The notes beneath the pieces were generated by a model that saw only the letters and a list, made by a program, of their open reading frames with translations, was not told where the DNA came from and made no database searches. The position numbers were made by a program, and so were the translations under genes. Shown here one piece after another: positions 41,501 through 53,497 of a stretch of DNA of 64,000 bases (position 1 is the first letter of the stretch; the number at the start of each line of letters is the position of its first letter). The stretch comes from Phytophthora quininea (taxonomy: Eukaryota > Oomycota > Peronosporomycetes > Peronosporales > Peronosporaceae), in assembly GCA_011947345.1 (NCBI GenBank), contig JAAVTG010000043.1, positions 1,178,001 through 1,242,000 of the forward strand, read 5' to 3'.

Positions 41501-44500
41501 GTCCCGTGTGTCCCGTGTGTCCCGTGTGTCCCGTGTCGGTCTGCGTGGTGGTAGTGCGGGGGATTGATTGTGGCCGTGTGTGCGCGAGAGTTTGCGTTGG
41601 TGTGGGCCGTCCATAATCCCCATGCTTGGTCGTTTTGAGTGGGCGGTCCCGTGTGTCCCGTGTGTCCCGTGTGTCCCGTGTGTCCCGTGTCGGTCTGCGT
41701 GGTGGTAGTGCGGGGGATTGATTGTGGCCGTGTGCGCGAGAGTTTGCGTTGGTGTGGGCCGTCCATAATCCCCATGCTTGGTCGTTTTGAGTGGGCGGTC
41801 CCGTGTGTCCCGTGTGTCCCGTGTGTCCCGTGTGTCCCGTGTCGGTCTGCGTGGTGGTAGTGCGGGGGATTGATTGTGGCCGTGTGTGCGCGAGAGTTTG
41901 CGTTGGTGCCGTCCATAATCCCCATGCTTGGTCGTTTTGAGTGGGCGGTCCCGTGTGTCCCGTGTGTCCCGTGTGTCCCGTGTGTCCCGTGTCGGTCTGC
42001 GTGGTGGTAGTGCGGGGGATTGATTGTGGCCGTGTGTGCGCGAGAGTTTGCGTTGGTGTGGGCCGTCCATAATCCCCATGCTTGGTCGTTTTGAGTGGGC
42101 GGTCCCGTGTGTCCCGTGTGTCCCGTGTGTCCCGTGTGTCCCGTGTCGGTCTGCGTGGTGGTAGTGCGGGGGATTGATTGTGGCCGTGTGTGCGCGAGAG
42201 TTTGCGTTGGTGTGGGCCGTCCATAATCCCCATGCTTGGTCGTTTTGAGTGGGCGGTCCCGTGTGTCCCGTGTGTCCCGTGTGTCCCGTGTGTCCCGTGT
42301 CGGTCTGCGTGGTGGTAGTGCGGGGGATTGATTGTGGCCGTGTGTGCGCGAGAGTTTGCGTTGGTGTGGGCCGTCCATAATCCCCATGCTTGGTCGTTTT
42401 GAGTGGGCGGTCCCGTGTGTCCCGTGTGTCCCGTGTGTCCCGTGTCGGTCTGCGTGGTGGTAGTGCGGGGGATTGATTGTGGCCGTGTGTGCGCGAGAGT
42501 TTGCGTTGGTGTGGGCCGTCCATAATCCCCATGCTTGGTCGTTTTGAGTGGGCGGTCCCGTGTGTCCCGTGTGTCCCGTGTGTCCCGTGTGTCCCGTGTC
42601 GGTCTGCGTGGTGGTAGTGCGGGGGATTGATTGTGGCCGTGTGTGCGCGAGAGTTTGCGTTGGTGTGGGCCGTCCATAATCCCCATGCTTGGTCGTTTTG
42701 AGTGGGCGGTCCCGTGTGTCCCGTGTGTCCCGTGTGTCCCGTGTCGGTCTGCGTGGTGGTAGTGCGGGGGATTGATTGTGGCCGTGTGTGCGCGAGAGTT
42801 TGCGTTGGTGTGGGCCGTCCATAATCCCCATGCTTGGTCGTTTTGAGTGGGCGGTCCCGTGTGTCCCGTGTGTCCCGTGTGTCCCGTGTGTCCCGTGTCG
42901 GTCTGCGTGGTGGTAGTGCGGGGGATTGATTGTGGCCGTGTGTGCGCGAGAGTTTGCGTTGGTGTGGGCCGTCCATAATCCCCATGCTTGGTCGTTTTGA
43001 GTGGGCGGTCCCGTGTGTCCCGTGTGTCCCGTGTGTCCCGTGTCGGTCTGCGTGGTGGTAGTGCGGGGGATTGATTGTGGCCGTGTGTGCGCGAGAGTTT
43101 GCGTTGGTGTGGGCCGTCCATAATCCCCATGCTTGGTCGTTTTGAGTGGGCGGTCCCGTGTGTCCCGTGTGTCCCGTGTGTCCCGTGTGTCCCGTGTCGG
43201 TCTGCGTGGTGGTAGTGCGGGGGATTGATTGTGGCCGTGTGTGCGCGAGAGTTTGCGTTGGTGTGGGCCGTCCATAATCCCCATGCTTGGTCGTTTTGAG
43301 TGGGCGGTCCCGTGTGTCCCGTGTGTCCCGTGTGTCCCGTGTGTCCCGTGTCGGTCTGCGTGGTGGTAGTGCGGGGGATTGATTGTGGCCGTGTGTGCGC
43401 GAGAGTTTGCGTTGGTGTGGGCCGTCCATAATCCCCATGCTTGGTCGTTTTGAGTGGGCGGTCCCGTGTGTCCCGTGTGTCCCGTGTGTCCCGTGTGTCC
43501 CGTGTGTCCCGTGTCGGTCTGCGTGGTGGTAGTGCGGGGGATTGATTGTGGCCGTGTGTGCGCGAGAGTTTGCGTTGGTGTGGGCCGTCCATAATCCCCA
43601 TGCTTGGTCGTTTTGAGTGGGCGGTCCCGTGTGTCCCGTGTGTCCCGTGTGTCCCGTGTCGGTCTGCGTGGTGGTAGTGCGGGGGATTGATTGTGGCCGT
43701 GTGTGCGCGAGAGTTTGCGTTGGTGTGGGCCGTCCATAATCCCCATGCTTGGTCGTTTTGAGTGGGCGGTCCCGTGTGTCCCGTGTGTCCCGTGTGTCCC
43801 GTGTGTCCCGTGTCGGTCTGCGTGGTGGTAGTGCGGGGGATTGATTGTGGCCGTGTGTGCGCGAGAGTTTGCGTTGGTGTGGGCCGTCCATAATCCCCAT
43901 GCTTGGTCGTTTTGAGTGGGCGGTCCCGTGTGTCCCGTGTGTCCCGTGTGTCCCGTGTGTCCCGTGTCGGTCTGCGTGGTGGTAGTGCGGGGGATTGATT
44001 GTGGCCGTGTGTGCGCGAGTTTGCGTTGGTGTGGGCCGTCCATAATCCCCATGCTTGGTCGTTTTGAGTGGGCGGTCCCGTGTGTCCCGTGTGTCCCGTG
44101 TGTCCCGTGTCGGTCTGCGTGGTGGTAGTGCGGGGGATTGATTGTGGCCGTGTGTGCGCGAGAGTTTGCGTTGGTGTGGGCCGTCCATAATCCCCATGCT
44201 TGGTCGTTTTGAGTGGGCGGTCCCGTGTGTCCCGTGTGTCCCGTGTGTCCCGTGTGTCCCGTGTCGGTCTGCGTGGTGGTAGTGCGGGGGATTGATTGTG
44301 GCCGTGTGTGCGAGAGTTTGCGTTGGTGTGGGCCGTCCATAATCCCCATGCTTGGTCGTTTTGAGTGGGCGGTCCCGTGTGTCCCGTGTGTCCCGTGTGT
44401 CCCGTGTGTCCCGTGTCGGTCTGCGTGGTGGTAGTGCGGGGGATTGATTGTGGCCGTGTGTGCGCGAGAGTTTGCGTTGGTGTGGGCCGTCCATAATCCC

Positions 44501-47500
44501 CATGCTTGGTCGTTTTGAGTGGGCGGTCCCGTGTGTCCCGTGTGTCCCGTGTGTCCCGTGTGTCCCGTGTGTCCCGTGTCGGTCTGCGTGGTGGTAGTGC
44601 GGGGGATTGATTGTGGCCGTGTGTGCGCGAGAGTTTGCGTTGGTGTGGGCCGTCCATAATCCCCATGCTTGGTCGTTTTGAGTGGGCGGTCCCGTGTGTC
44701 CCGTGTGTCCCGTGTGTCCCGTGTCGGTCTGCGTGGTGGTAGTGCGGGGGATTGATTGTGGCCGTGTGTGCGCGAGAGTTTGCGTTGGTGTGGGCCGTCC
44801 ATAATCCCCATGCTTGGTCGTTTTGAGTGGGCGGTCCCGTGTGTCCCGTGTGTCCCGTGTGTCCCGTGTCGGTCTGCGTGGTGGTAGTGCGGGGGATTGA
44901 TTGTGGCCGTGTGTGCGCGAGAGTTTGCGTTGGTGTGGGCCGTCCATAATCCCCATGCTTGGTCGTTTTGAGTGGGCGGTCCCGTGTGTCCCGTGTGTCC
45001 CGTGTGTCCCGTGTGTCCCGTGTCGGTCTGCGTGGTGGTAGTGCGGGGGATTGATTGTGGCCGTGTGTGCGCGAGAGTTTGCGTTGGTGTGGGCCGTCCA
45101 TAATCCCCATGCTTGGTCGTTTTGAGTGGGCGGTCCCGTGTGTCCCGTGTGTCCCGTGTGTCCCGTGTGTCCCGTGTCGGTCTGCGTGGTGGTAGTGCGG
45201 GGGATTGATTGTGGCCGTGTGTGCGAGAGTTTGCGTTGGTGTGGGCCGTCCATAATCCCCATGCTTGGTCGTTTTGAGTGGGCGGTCCCGTGTGTCCCGT
45301 GTGTCCCGTGTGTCCCGTGTGTCCCGTGTCGGTCTGCGTGGTGGTAGTGCGGGGGATTGATTGTGGCCGTGTGTGCGCGAGAGTTTGCGTTGGTGTGGGC
45401 CGTCCATAATCCCCATGCTTGGTCGTTTTGAGTGGGCGGTCCCGTGTGTCCCGTGTGTCCCGTGTGTCCCGTGTCGGTCTGCGTGGTGGTAGTGCGGGGG
45501 ATTGATTGTGGCCGTGTGTGCGAGAGTTTGCGTTGGTGTGGGCCGTCCATAATCCCCATGCTTGGTCGTTTTGAGTGGGCGGTCCCGTGTGTCCCGTGTG
45601 TCCCGTGTGTCCCGTGTGTCCCGTGTCGGTCTGCGTGGTGGTAGTGCGGGGGATTGATTGTGGCCGTGTGTGCGCGAGAGTTTGCGTTGGTGTGGGCCGT
45701 CCATAATCCCCATGCTTGGTCGTTTTGAGTGGGCGGTCCCGTGTGTCCCGTGTGTCCCGTGTGTCCCGTGTCGGTCTGCGTGGTGGTAGTGCGGGGGATT
45801 GATTGTGGCCGTGTGTGCGCGAGAGTTTGCGTTGGTGTGGGCCGTCCATAATCCCCATGCTTGGTCGTTTTGAGTGGGCGGTCCCGTGTGTCCCGTGTGT
45901 CCCGTGTGTCCCGTGTGTCCCGTGTCGGTCTGCGTGGTGGTAGTGCGGGGGATTGATTGTGGCCGTGTGTGCGCGAGAGTTTGCGTTGGTGTGGGCCGTC
46001 CATAATCCCCATGCTTGGTCGTTTTGAGTGGGCGGTCCCGTGTGTCCCGTGTGTCCCGTGTGTCCCGTGTCGGTCTGCGTGGTGGTAGTGCGGGGGATTG
46101 ATTGTGGCCGTGTGTGCGCGAGTTTGCGTTGGTGTGGGCCGTCCATAATCCCCATGCTTGGTCGTTTTGAGTGGGCGGTCCCGTGTGTCCCGTGTGTCCC
46201 GTGTGTCCCGTGTGTCCCGTGTCGGTCTGCGTGGTGGTAGTGCGGGGGATTGATTGTGGCCGTGTGTGCGCGAGAGTTTGCGTTGGTGTGGGCCGTCCAT
46301 AATCCCCATGCTTGGTCGTTTTGAGTGGGCGGTCCCGTGTGTCCCGTGTGTCCCGTGTGTCCCGTGTGTCCCGTGTCGGTCTGCGTGGTGGTAGTGCGGG
46401 GGATTGATTGTGGCCGTGTGTGCGCGAGAGTTTGCGTTGGTGTGGGCCGTCCATAATCCCCATGCTTGGTCGTTTTGAGTGGGCGGTCCCGTGTGTCCCG
46501 TGTGTCCCGTGTCGGTCTGCGTGGTGGTAGTGCGGGGGATTGATTGTGGCCGTGTGTGCGCGAGAGTTTGCGTTGGTGTGGGCCGTCCATAATCCCCATG
46601 CTTGGTCGTTTTGAGTGGGCGGTCCCGTGTGTCCCGTGTGTCCCGTGTGTCCCGTGTGTCCCGTGTCGGTCTGCGTGGTGGTAGTGCGGGGGATTGATTG
46701 TGGCCGTGTGTGCGCGAGAGTTTGCGTTGGTGTGGGCCGTCCATAATCCCCATGCTTGGTCGTTTTGAGTGGGCGGTCCCGTGTGTCCCGTGTGTCCCGT
46801 GTGTCCCGTGTCGGTCTGCGTGGTGGTAGTGCGGGGGATTGATTGTGGCCGTGTGTGCGCGAGAGTTTGCGTTGGTGTGGGCCGTCCATAATCCCCATGC
46901 TTGGTCGTTTTGAGTGGGCGGTCCCGTGTGTCCCGTGTGTCCCGTGTGTCCCGTGTGTCCCGTGTGTCCCGTGTCGGTCTGCGTGGTGGTAGTGCGGGGG
47001 ATTGATTGTGGCCGTGTGTGCGCGAGAGTTTGCGTTGGTGTGGGCCGTCCATAATCCCCATGCTTGGTCGTTTTGAGTGGGCGGTCCCGTGTGTCCCGTG
47101 TGTCCCGTGTGTCCCGTGTGTCCCGTGTGTCCCGTGTGTCCCGTGTCGGTCTGCGTGGTGGTAGTGCGGGGGATTGATTGTGGCCGTGTGTGCGCGAGAG
47201 TTTGCGTTGGTGTGGGCCGTCCATAATCCCCATGCTTGGTCGTTTTGAGTGGGCGGTCCCGTGTGTCCCGTGTGTCCCGTGTGTCCCGTGTGTCCCGTGT
47301 CGGTCTGCGTGGTGGTAGTGCGGGGGATTGATTGTGGCCGTGTGTGCGCGAGAGTTTGCGTTGGTGTGGGCCGTCCATAATCCCCATGCTTGGTCGTTTT
47401 GAGTGGGCGGTCCCGTGTGTCCCGTGTGTCCCGTGTGTCCCGTGTGTCCCGTGTCGGTCTGCGTGGTGGTAGTGCGGGGGATTGATTGTGGCCGTGTGTG

Positions 47501-50500
47501 CGCGAGAGTTTGCGTTGGTGTGGGCCGTCCATAATCCCCATGCTTGGTCGTTTTGAGTGGGCGGTCCCGTGTGTCCCGTGTGTCCCGTGTCGGTCTGCGT
47601 GGTGGTAGTGCGGGGGATTGATTGTGGCCGTGTGTGCGCGAGAGTTTGCGTTGGTGTGGGCCGTCCATAATCCCCATGCTTGGTCGTTTTGAGTGGGCGG
47701 TCCCGTGTGTCCCGTGTGTCCCGTGTGTCCCGTGTCGGTCTGCGTGGTGGTAGTGCGGGGGATTGATTGTGGCCGTGTGTGCGCGAGAGTTTGCGTTGGT
47801 GTGGGCCGTCCATAATCCCCATGCTTGGTCGTTTTGAGTGGGCGGTCCCGTGTGTCCCGTGTGTCCCGTGTGTCCCGTGTGTCCCGTGTCGGTCTGCGTG
47901 GTGGTAGTGCGGGGGATTGATTGTGGCCGTGTGTGCGCGAGAGTTTGCGTTGGTGTGGGCCGTCCATAATCCCCATGCTTGGTCGTTTTGAGTGGGCGGT
48001 CCCGTGTGTCCCGTGTGTCCCGTGTGTCCCGTGTGTCCCGTGTCGGTCTGCGTGGTGGTAGTGCGGGGGATTGATTGTGGCCGTGTGTGCGCGAGAGTTT
48101 GCGTTGGTGTGGGCCGTCCATAATCCCCATGCTTGGTCGTTTTGAGTGGGCGGTCCCGTGTGTCCCGTGTGTCCCGTGTGTCCCGTGTGTCCCGTGTCGG
48201 TCTGCGTGGTGGTAGTGCGGGGGATTGATTGTGGCCGTGTGTGCGCGAGAGTTTGCGTTGGTGTGGGCCGTCCATAATCCCCATGCTTGGTCGTTTTGAG
48301 TGGGCGGTCCCGTGTGTCCCGTGTGTCCCGTGTGTCCCGTGTCGGTCTGCGTGGTGGTAGTGCGGGGGATTGATTGTGGCCGTGTGTGCGCGAGAGTTTG
48401 CGTTGGTGTGGGCCGTCCATAATCCCCATGCTTGGTCGTTTTGAGTGGGCGGTCCCGTGTGTCCCGTGTGTCCCGTGTGTCCCGTGTCGGTCTGCGTGGT
48501 GGTAGTGCGGGGGATTGATTGTGGCCGTGTGTGCGCGAGAGTTTGCGTTGGTGTGGGCCGTCCATAATCCCCATGCTTGGTCGTTTTGAGTGGGCGGTCC
48601 CGTGTGTCCCGTGTGTCCCGTGTGTCCCGTGTCGGTCTGCGTGGTGGTAGTGCGGGGGATTGATTGTGGCCGTGTGTGCGCGAGAGTTTGCGTTGGTGTG
48701 GGCCGTCCATAATCCCCATGCTTGGTCGTTTTGAGTGGGCGGTCCCGTGTGTCCCGTGTGTCCCGTGTGTCCCGTGTGTCCCGTGTCGGTCTGCGTGGTG
48801 GTAGTGCGGGGGATTGATTGTGGCCGTGTGTGCGCGAGAGTTTGCGTTGGTGTGGGCCGTCCATAATCCCCATGCTTGGTCGTTTTGAGTGGGCGGTCCC
48901 GTGTGTCCCGTGTGTCCCGTGTGTCCCGTGTGTCCCGTGTGTCCCGTGTGTCCCGTGTCGGTCTGCGTGGTGGTAGTGCGGGGGATTGATTGTGGCCGTG
49001 TGTGCGCGAGAGTTTGCGTTGGTGTGGGCCGTCCATAATCCCCATGCTTGGTCGTTTTGAGTGGGCGGTCCCGTGTGTCCCGTGTGTCCCGTGTGTCCCG
49101 TGTGTCCCGTGTCGGTCTGCGTGGTGGTAGTGCGGGGGATTGATTGTGGCCGTGTGTGCGCGAGAGTTTGCGTTGGTGTGGGCCGTCCATAATCCCCATG
49201 CTTGGTCGTTTTGAGTGGGCGGTCCCGTGTGTCCCGTGTGTCCCGTGTGTCCCGTGTCGGTCTGCGTGGTGGTAGTGCGGGGGATTGATTGTGGCCGTGT
49301 GTGCGCGAGAGTTTGCGTTGGTGTGGGCCGTCCATAATCCCCATGCTTGGTCGTTTTGAGTGGGCGGTCCCGTGTGTCCCGTGTGTCCCGTGTCGGTCTG
49401 CGTGGTGGTAGTGCGGGGGATTGATTGTGGCCGTGTGTGCGCGAGAGTTTGCGTTGGTGTGGGCCGTCCATAATCCCCATGCTTGGTCGTTTTGAGTGGG
49501 CGGTCCCGTGTGTCCCGTGTGTCCCGTGTGTCCCGTGTCGGTCTGCGTGGTGGTAGTGCGGGGGATTGATTGTGGCCGTGTGTGCGCGAGAGTTTGCGTT
49601 GGTGTGGGCCGTCCATAATCCCCATGCTTGGTCGTTTTGAGTGGGCGGTCCCGTGTGTCCCGTGTGTCCCGTGTGTCCCGTGTCGGTCTGCGTGGTGGTA
49701 GTGCGGGGGATTGATTGTGGCCGTGTGTGCGCGAGTTTGCGTTGGTGTGGGCCGTCCATAATCCCCATGCTTGGTCGTTTTGAGTGGGCGGTCCCGTGTG
49801 TCCCGTGTGTCCCGTGTGTCCCGTGTCGGTCTGCGTGGTGGTAGTGCGGGGGATTGATTGTGGCCGTGTGTGCGCGAGAGTTTGCGTTGGTGTGGGCCGT
49901 CCATAATCCCCATGCTTGGTCGTTTTGAGTGGGCGGTCCCGTGTGTCCCGTGTGTCCCGTGTGTCCCGTGTCGGTCTGCGTGGTGGTAGTGCGGGGGATT
50001 GATTGTGGCCGTGTGTGCGAGAGTTTGCGTTGGTGTGGGCCGTCCATAATCCCCATGCTTGGTCGTTTTGAGTGGGCGGTCCCGTGTGTCCCGTGTGTCC
50101 CGTGTCGGTCTGCGTGGTGGTAGTGCGGGGGATTGATTGTGGCCGTGTGTGCGAGAGTTTGCGTTGGTGTGGGCCGTCCATAATCCCCATGCTTGGTCGT
50201 TTTGAGTGGGCGGTCCCGTGTGTCCCGTGTGTCCCGTGTGTCCCGTGTGTCCCGTGTCGGTCTGCGTGGTGGTAGTGCGGGGGATTGATTGTGGCCGTGT
50301 GTGCGCGAGAGTTTGCGTTGGTGTGGGCCGTCCATAATCCCCATGCTTGGTCGTTTTGAGTGGGCGGTCCCGTGTGTCCCGTGTGTCCCGTGTCGGTCTG
50401 CGTGGTGGTAGTGCGGGGGATTGATTGTGGCCGTGTGTGCGCGAGAGTTTGCGTTGGTGTGGGCCGTCCATAATCCCCATGCTTGGTCGTTTTGAGTGGG

Positions 50501-50653
50501 CGGTCCCGTGTGTCCCGTGTGTCCCGTGTGTCCCGTGTCGGTCTGCGTGGTGGTAGTGCGGGGGATTGATTGTGGCCGTGTGTGCGCGAGAGTTTGCGTT
50601 GGTGTGGGCCGTCCATAATCCCCATGCTTGGTCGTTTTGAGTGGGCGGTCCCG
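35549..50653. repeat. Minisatellite B: 15.1-kb array, about 105 units with nested 9-bp VNTR
   Basis: Each unit is a 109-bp core (from CGGTCTGCGTGGTGG to TTTTGAGTGGGCG) followed by 2-6 copies of GTCCCGTGT, giving 127-163 bp, most often 136 or 145. Cores are nearly identical; variants include lost CG or AG in GTGTGCGCGAGAG, one deletion near 41908 and one scrambled unit near 39268. The core length is 1 mod 3 and the inner repeat is 9 bp, so the reading frame advances by one each unit whatever the copy number. All three minus frames are open for about 5,000 codons; plus frames have stops in every unit. Confidence 0.95.
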
Positions 50654-51065
50654 TTGATGGAAGAACACGTTACTTTAATCGGAATGAATGACCCACACTG
50701 ACGCAAAGTTTTGTTTACACACTGCCGCAACACGTCACACAATCACCACGCTGGCAGATATGGGACCCCACTCAAATTGTCTACCTACTGCTGTGAGACC
50801 ACCACGATCCAGCTCTGGAAGTGGGAACCATGTGTTTTCTAGTACCATATGTGTAGGGTGAACTTAGTCCTGGTACTAACTTCCAACTGTAAAAAGGTGA
50901 GCCGAAATCGTGATTGGAGAGCACCAAGGACAACATATTCTCATTCCGCGGATCATTTTCATCGTTGATATTCGCGACTTTCCTTCCAGCTATGACACAA
51001 GCGGTTCCTCTGCAGTCAGCTTTTGCGCTGATGATCAACAAAGATCAGGGCAGACTCTACAGAGT

Positions 51066-51156
51066 GGGTGAGTGAGTGTGAGTGAGTGAGTGAGTGAGTG
51101 TGAGTGACTGTGTGAGCGAGTGTGTGGGTGAGTGAGTGGGTGAGTGAGTGAGTGTC
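51066..51156. repeat. (GAGT)n-type simple repeat
   Basis: Imperfect GTGAGTGAGTGTGAGT repeats, again with the G-rich strand on plus. Confidence 0.9.
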
Positions 51157-51254
51157 AGGTGGCAACAGGAGATAGTTCTACGTTTTAAATAATGACAACG
51201 TAGGTTAAATCCGAACCAATACTTGGTTTACCAAAGCCTATGGTTGTTTATCAA

Positions 51255-51326
51255 GGCCTACGTAGCTCAGTTGGAAAATTTAAAGAGGTTTGACGCCAAG
51301 GTCGAGGGTTCACGCCCCGCTGCGTT
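51255..51326 (+). other. tRNA-like segment with Pol III A box and weak B box
   Basis: TAGCTCAGTTGG is a perfect A-box match (TRGCNNAGYNGG) and GGTTCACGCCCC about 45 nt later is a partial B box. A D-arm and a wobble-rich anticodon stem can be drawn, but the acceptor ends do not pair and position 33 is not U. I read it as a tRNA pseudogene or SINE head. Confidence 0.35.
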
Positions 51327-51504
51327 TACTTTTTTAAATTTGTATGTTTTAGTGTGCCCCAACAAAACTGAGTTGTCGAGCATTGTAATTGAATACTCCT
51401 AAAGGATATTGCGTCCATCGGTACCAAAAGACGTTTTCAAACAGTTCTGGCGTGGACGTTACAGTATAGTATAACGTTTTCATACAGTACTGGCGGGCAT
51501 TAGA

Positions 51505-51575
51505 ATTAGCGCAATTGGCTAGACTGGCCCAGTCCAATCCAATGAGTGTGAGTTCGAATCCCTCCGCAGGCAATT
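51505..51575 (+). other. Second tRNA-like segment with A and B boxes
   Basis: TTAGCGCAATTGG (A box) and AGTTCGAATCCC (near-perfect B box) are spaced about 40 nt apart, but the stems are poor. Probably a tRNA-derived relic like its neighbour. Confidence 0.35.
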
Positions 51576-52103
51576 CTGACGGTGCCGCGTTTTTCCAGGT
51601 GATGCAAGGCAGGTCGACCAAAAGAGTGGGTTCCCCACTTACCTTCTCAACGTGGCACACTAAGAACCAGCGGGTTATTTTGCTTTAAGTATTAGCAAAC
51701 TATTTACTGTTATGACCATACGAAAATCTTAAAATTACTAAAATAAGCATTAATCTATTTATAATTACTATGATACCCGTAATTTCTACGAATATTATCT
51801 GGGGAGCCCCGAGCCGCAGTAGCCAGTCGTCATTCCTGGAGACGGCGGGCCACGCGTCGCCATTCCTGAAAACACCAGACCACGCGTCGTCTCCGCTGCC
51901 CCCGCGTGTGCTTCGTCCCCGTCGTCCCCGTCGTCCCCGCTGCGTCCGCGTGTGCTGCGTCCCCGTCGTCTCTGGGAGTGATACCTGTGTCGCCTCCGCG
52001 AGCTGTATCTGCCGCTACGGAATTCGCTTGAGCGTGACTATCTCCCTCGGCTTTGCCTTGGACCAGCTTTTCACGTTCGAGTAGGTTCCAGCTAGCGGCC
52101 GCA

Positions 52104-53497
52104 ATGGCTTCCGTGAGTGCTTCAGCTGGTGTCATCAACGTCTCCTCAGCATCGCGGATAATGGAGTCTTCGTCTACGGTTGTTGGGCTCTGTAACCTGC
52201 GCGCCACCGGAGTGCGCAAGGCTCGTGCCGAATGTCCGTCTACCCCGCCACCAAGGTCATTGTGTCCACCATCTGCACCAAGTCCGTCGCTGTTGCCAGC
52301 GATCGGCCCGATCGCTCAAGTACGTCTGATGGCTAGTATGCTTGACAACATGGCACGCGTCGAATGTGCTTCACCGCCAAAATGCCCAAGGCTGTCACTG
52401 CCGAGTTCTCCAGAACGAACTGTGTCGGTGGATATTCGATCGCCGTCCCTCCCTTCTCAGTCGGTATCGACACCGCCTACGACCTCAAGTTCTGGTGGTG
52501 ACGATGAAGAAGACGTCGCGAAGCAGCACCCGCATCCGGTATCGACGTCGCCTACGCCCTCAAGTTCTGGTGACGATGAAGAAGACGTCGCGAAGCAGCA
52601 TCCGTATCCACTCCCGAAGGCACCGAAGAAACATCCCCACACTCGTCGGCACAACTACTACAACCCGAAGGCGGCTTGGGACTATTCTGAACCCTGCGAC
52701 GTCATCCAGCTTCATGATGTCCGGGGTACTGCTCCTCATCGCTGCTTCCTCGTTGAGTGGGACTGCAGTCGCCTCCAGCTCAGCTGGGCGTGGGAGGAGT
52801 GCTTTTCGGACAAGTTCGCAAGACGGATAGCACAAGTCGAGGAGTGGAGACAAGAGGGCAGACCCGGCACCTTCGCTACGTTTTTCCAAGACAACTACGC
52901 AAACCGGGATACTGCTTCGGCTAGTGGTGGGTGCTTCATGGATGCTCTTCGAGCCGCAATGACATATCTCAACCAGCCCAAGCTTGCGAGTGAAGCGACC
53001 AAAATCTGGGACACCTTCGAGAGCACGAACCCCCAGGTTGGCGACGGCGTCAGGCGTGAGGACGTGACGGACTTTTTACGGCGCTCCAGAAAAACAATTA
53101 CCCGCTTCATTACGATCAACTGGTGGCGCGCCCGCTGAAAAAAGCGATCGATAACCAGTGCAGCCGCGTTTCAAAAGTTCGTGATGGAAGAAGTCGACCA
53201 AGGTGTATACATAGCAAGTGTCGGCCAAAAGCTGGTTGGGCACTGCTTCGTGCTCGTAGCAAACGGCCCCAATGCTGCGCCTGCGTTCCTGGATGATTCC
53301 ACCGTCCCACCAACCCCTATCCCCTCAGTTGGCTGCGCTACATCGACAAAGTTAAGTGGTTTGCTCGTGTTGCGCTGAATCCGGGGTATCGTTGCCGTCA
53401 CGGCAAGCGCAAGACCAAGAAGGAGAAAAAGGCTGAGAAGAAGCAGAAGATGATGGCGCCGAGAGACGCTCTGCAGCAGCAAGAGCCACAGCAATAG
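52104..53497 (+). CDS. Chromo-like plus cysteine-protease-like protein, probably element-derived
   Basis: Start ATG at 52104 (MASVSASAGVINVSSASR). The first 170 residues are Ser/Pro-rich and include two tandem copies of a 24-25 residue acidic block (TSSSGGDDEEDVAKQHPHP / PSSSGDDEEDVAKQHPYP). Then follows a chromodomain-like strand set (RCFLVEWDCSRLQLSWAWEE). Next is a possible papain/OTU-fold protease: GGCFMDALRAAMTYL could carry the nucleophile Cys, and after a break VGHCFVLVANG with LDDS would hold His and Asp. The end is Lys-rich (KTKKEKKAEKKQK). Frame breaks lie in the A6 run near 53137-53143 and in a C run near 53320. I infer a mobile-element-borne protein. Confidence 0.5.
52458..52608. 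repeat. Direct duplication of about 75 bp in coding sequence
   Basis: GGTATCGAC...CCGCATCC is followed by a near-copy (GGTATCGACGTCGCC...CCGTATCC), differing by a few substitutions and one 3-bp deletion, so the frame is kept. Confidence 0.85.

Larger units (their letters stand above)
50654..52103. other. Repeat-array right flank, no confident gene
   Basis: It contains a short simple repeat, two tRNA-like Pol III box segments (listed separately) and otherwise unremarkable sequence. Frames at 50781-51041 (-) and 51349-51660 (-) are open but show no domain, so I do not call them. Confidence 0.45.

Noticed and set aside
35549..50653. CRISPR-like array
   Set aside because: Regular repeats but no unique spacers; the variable part is a 9-bp tandem repeat, and the genome is eukaryotic.
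35428..50742. Minus-strand open frames of about 5,000 codons (three overlapping) as giant proteins
   Set aside because: They are readings of a tandem array on a T-poor strand in all three frames; no unique domain, start context or splice structure supports a gene.
50781..51041. Small minus-strand gene right of the array
   Set aside because: 86 codons without domain or splice partner; cannot be separated from chance.
51255..51326. Functional tRNA gene
   Set aside because: Acceptor stem does not pair, position 33 is not U and the B box is incomplete.
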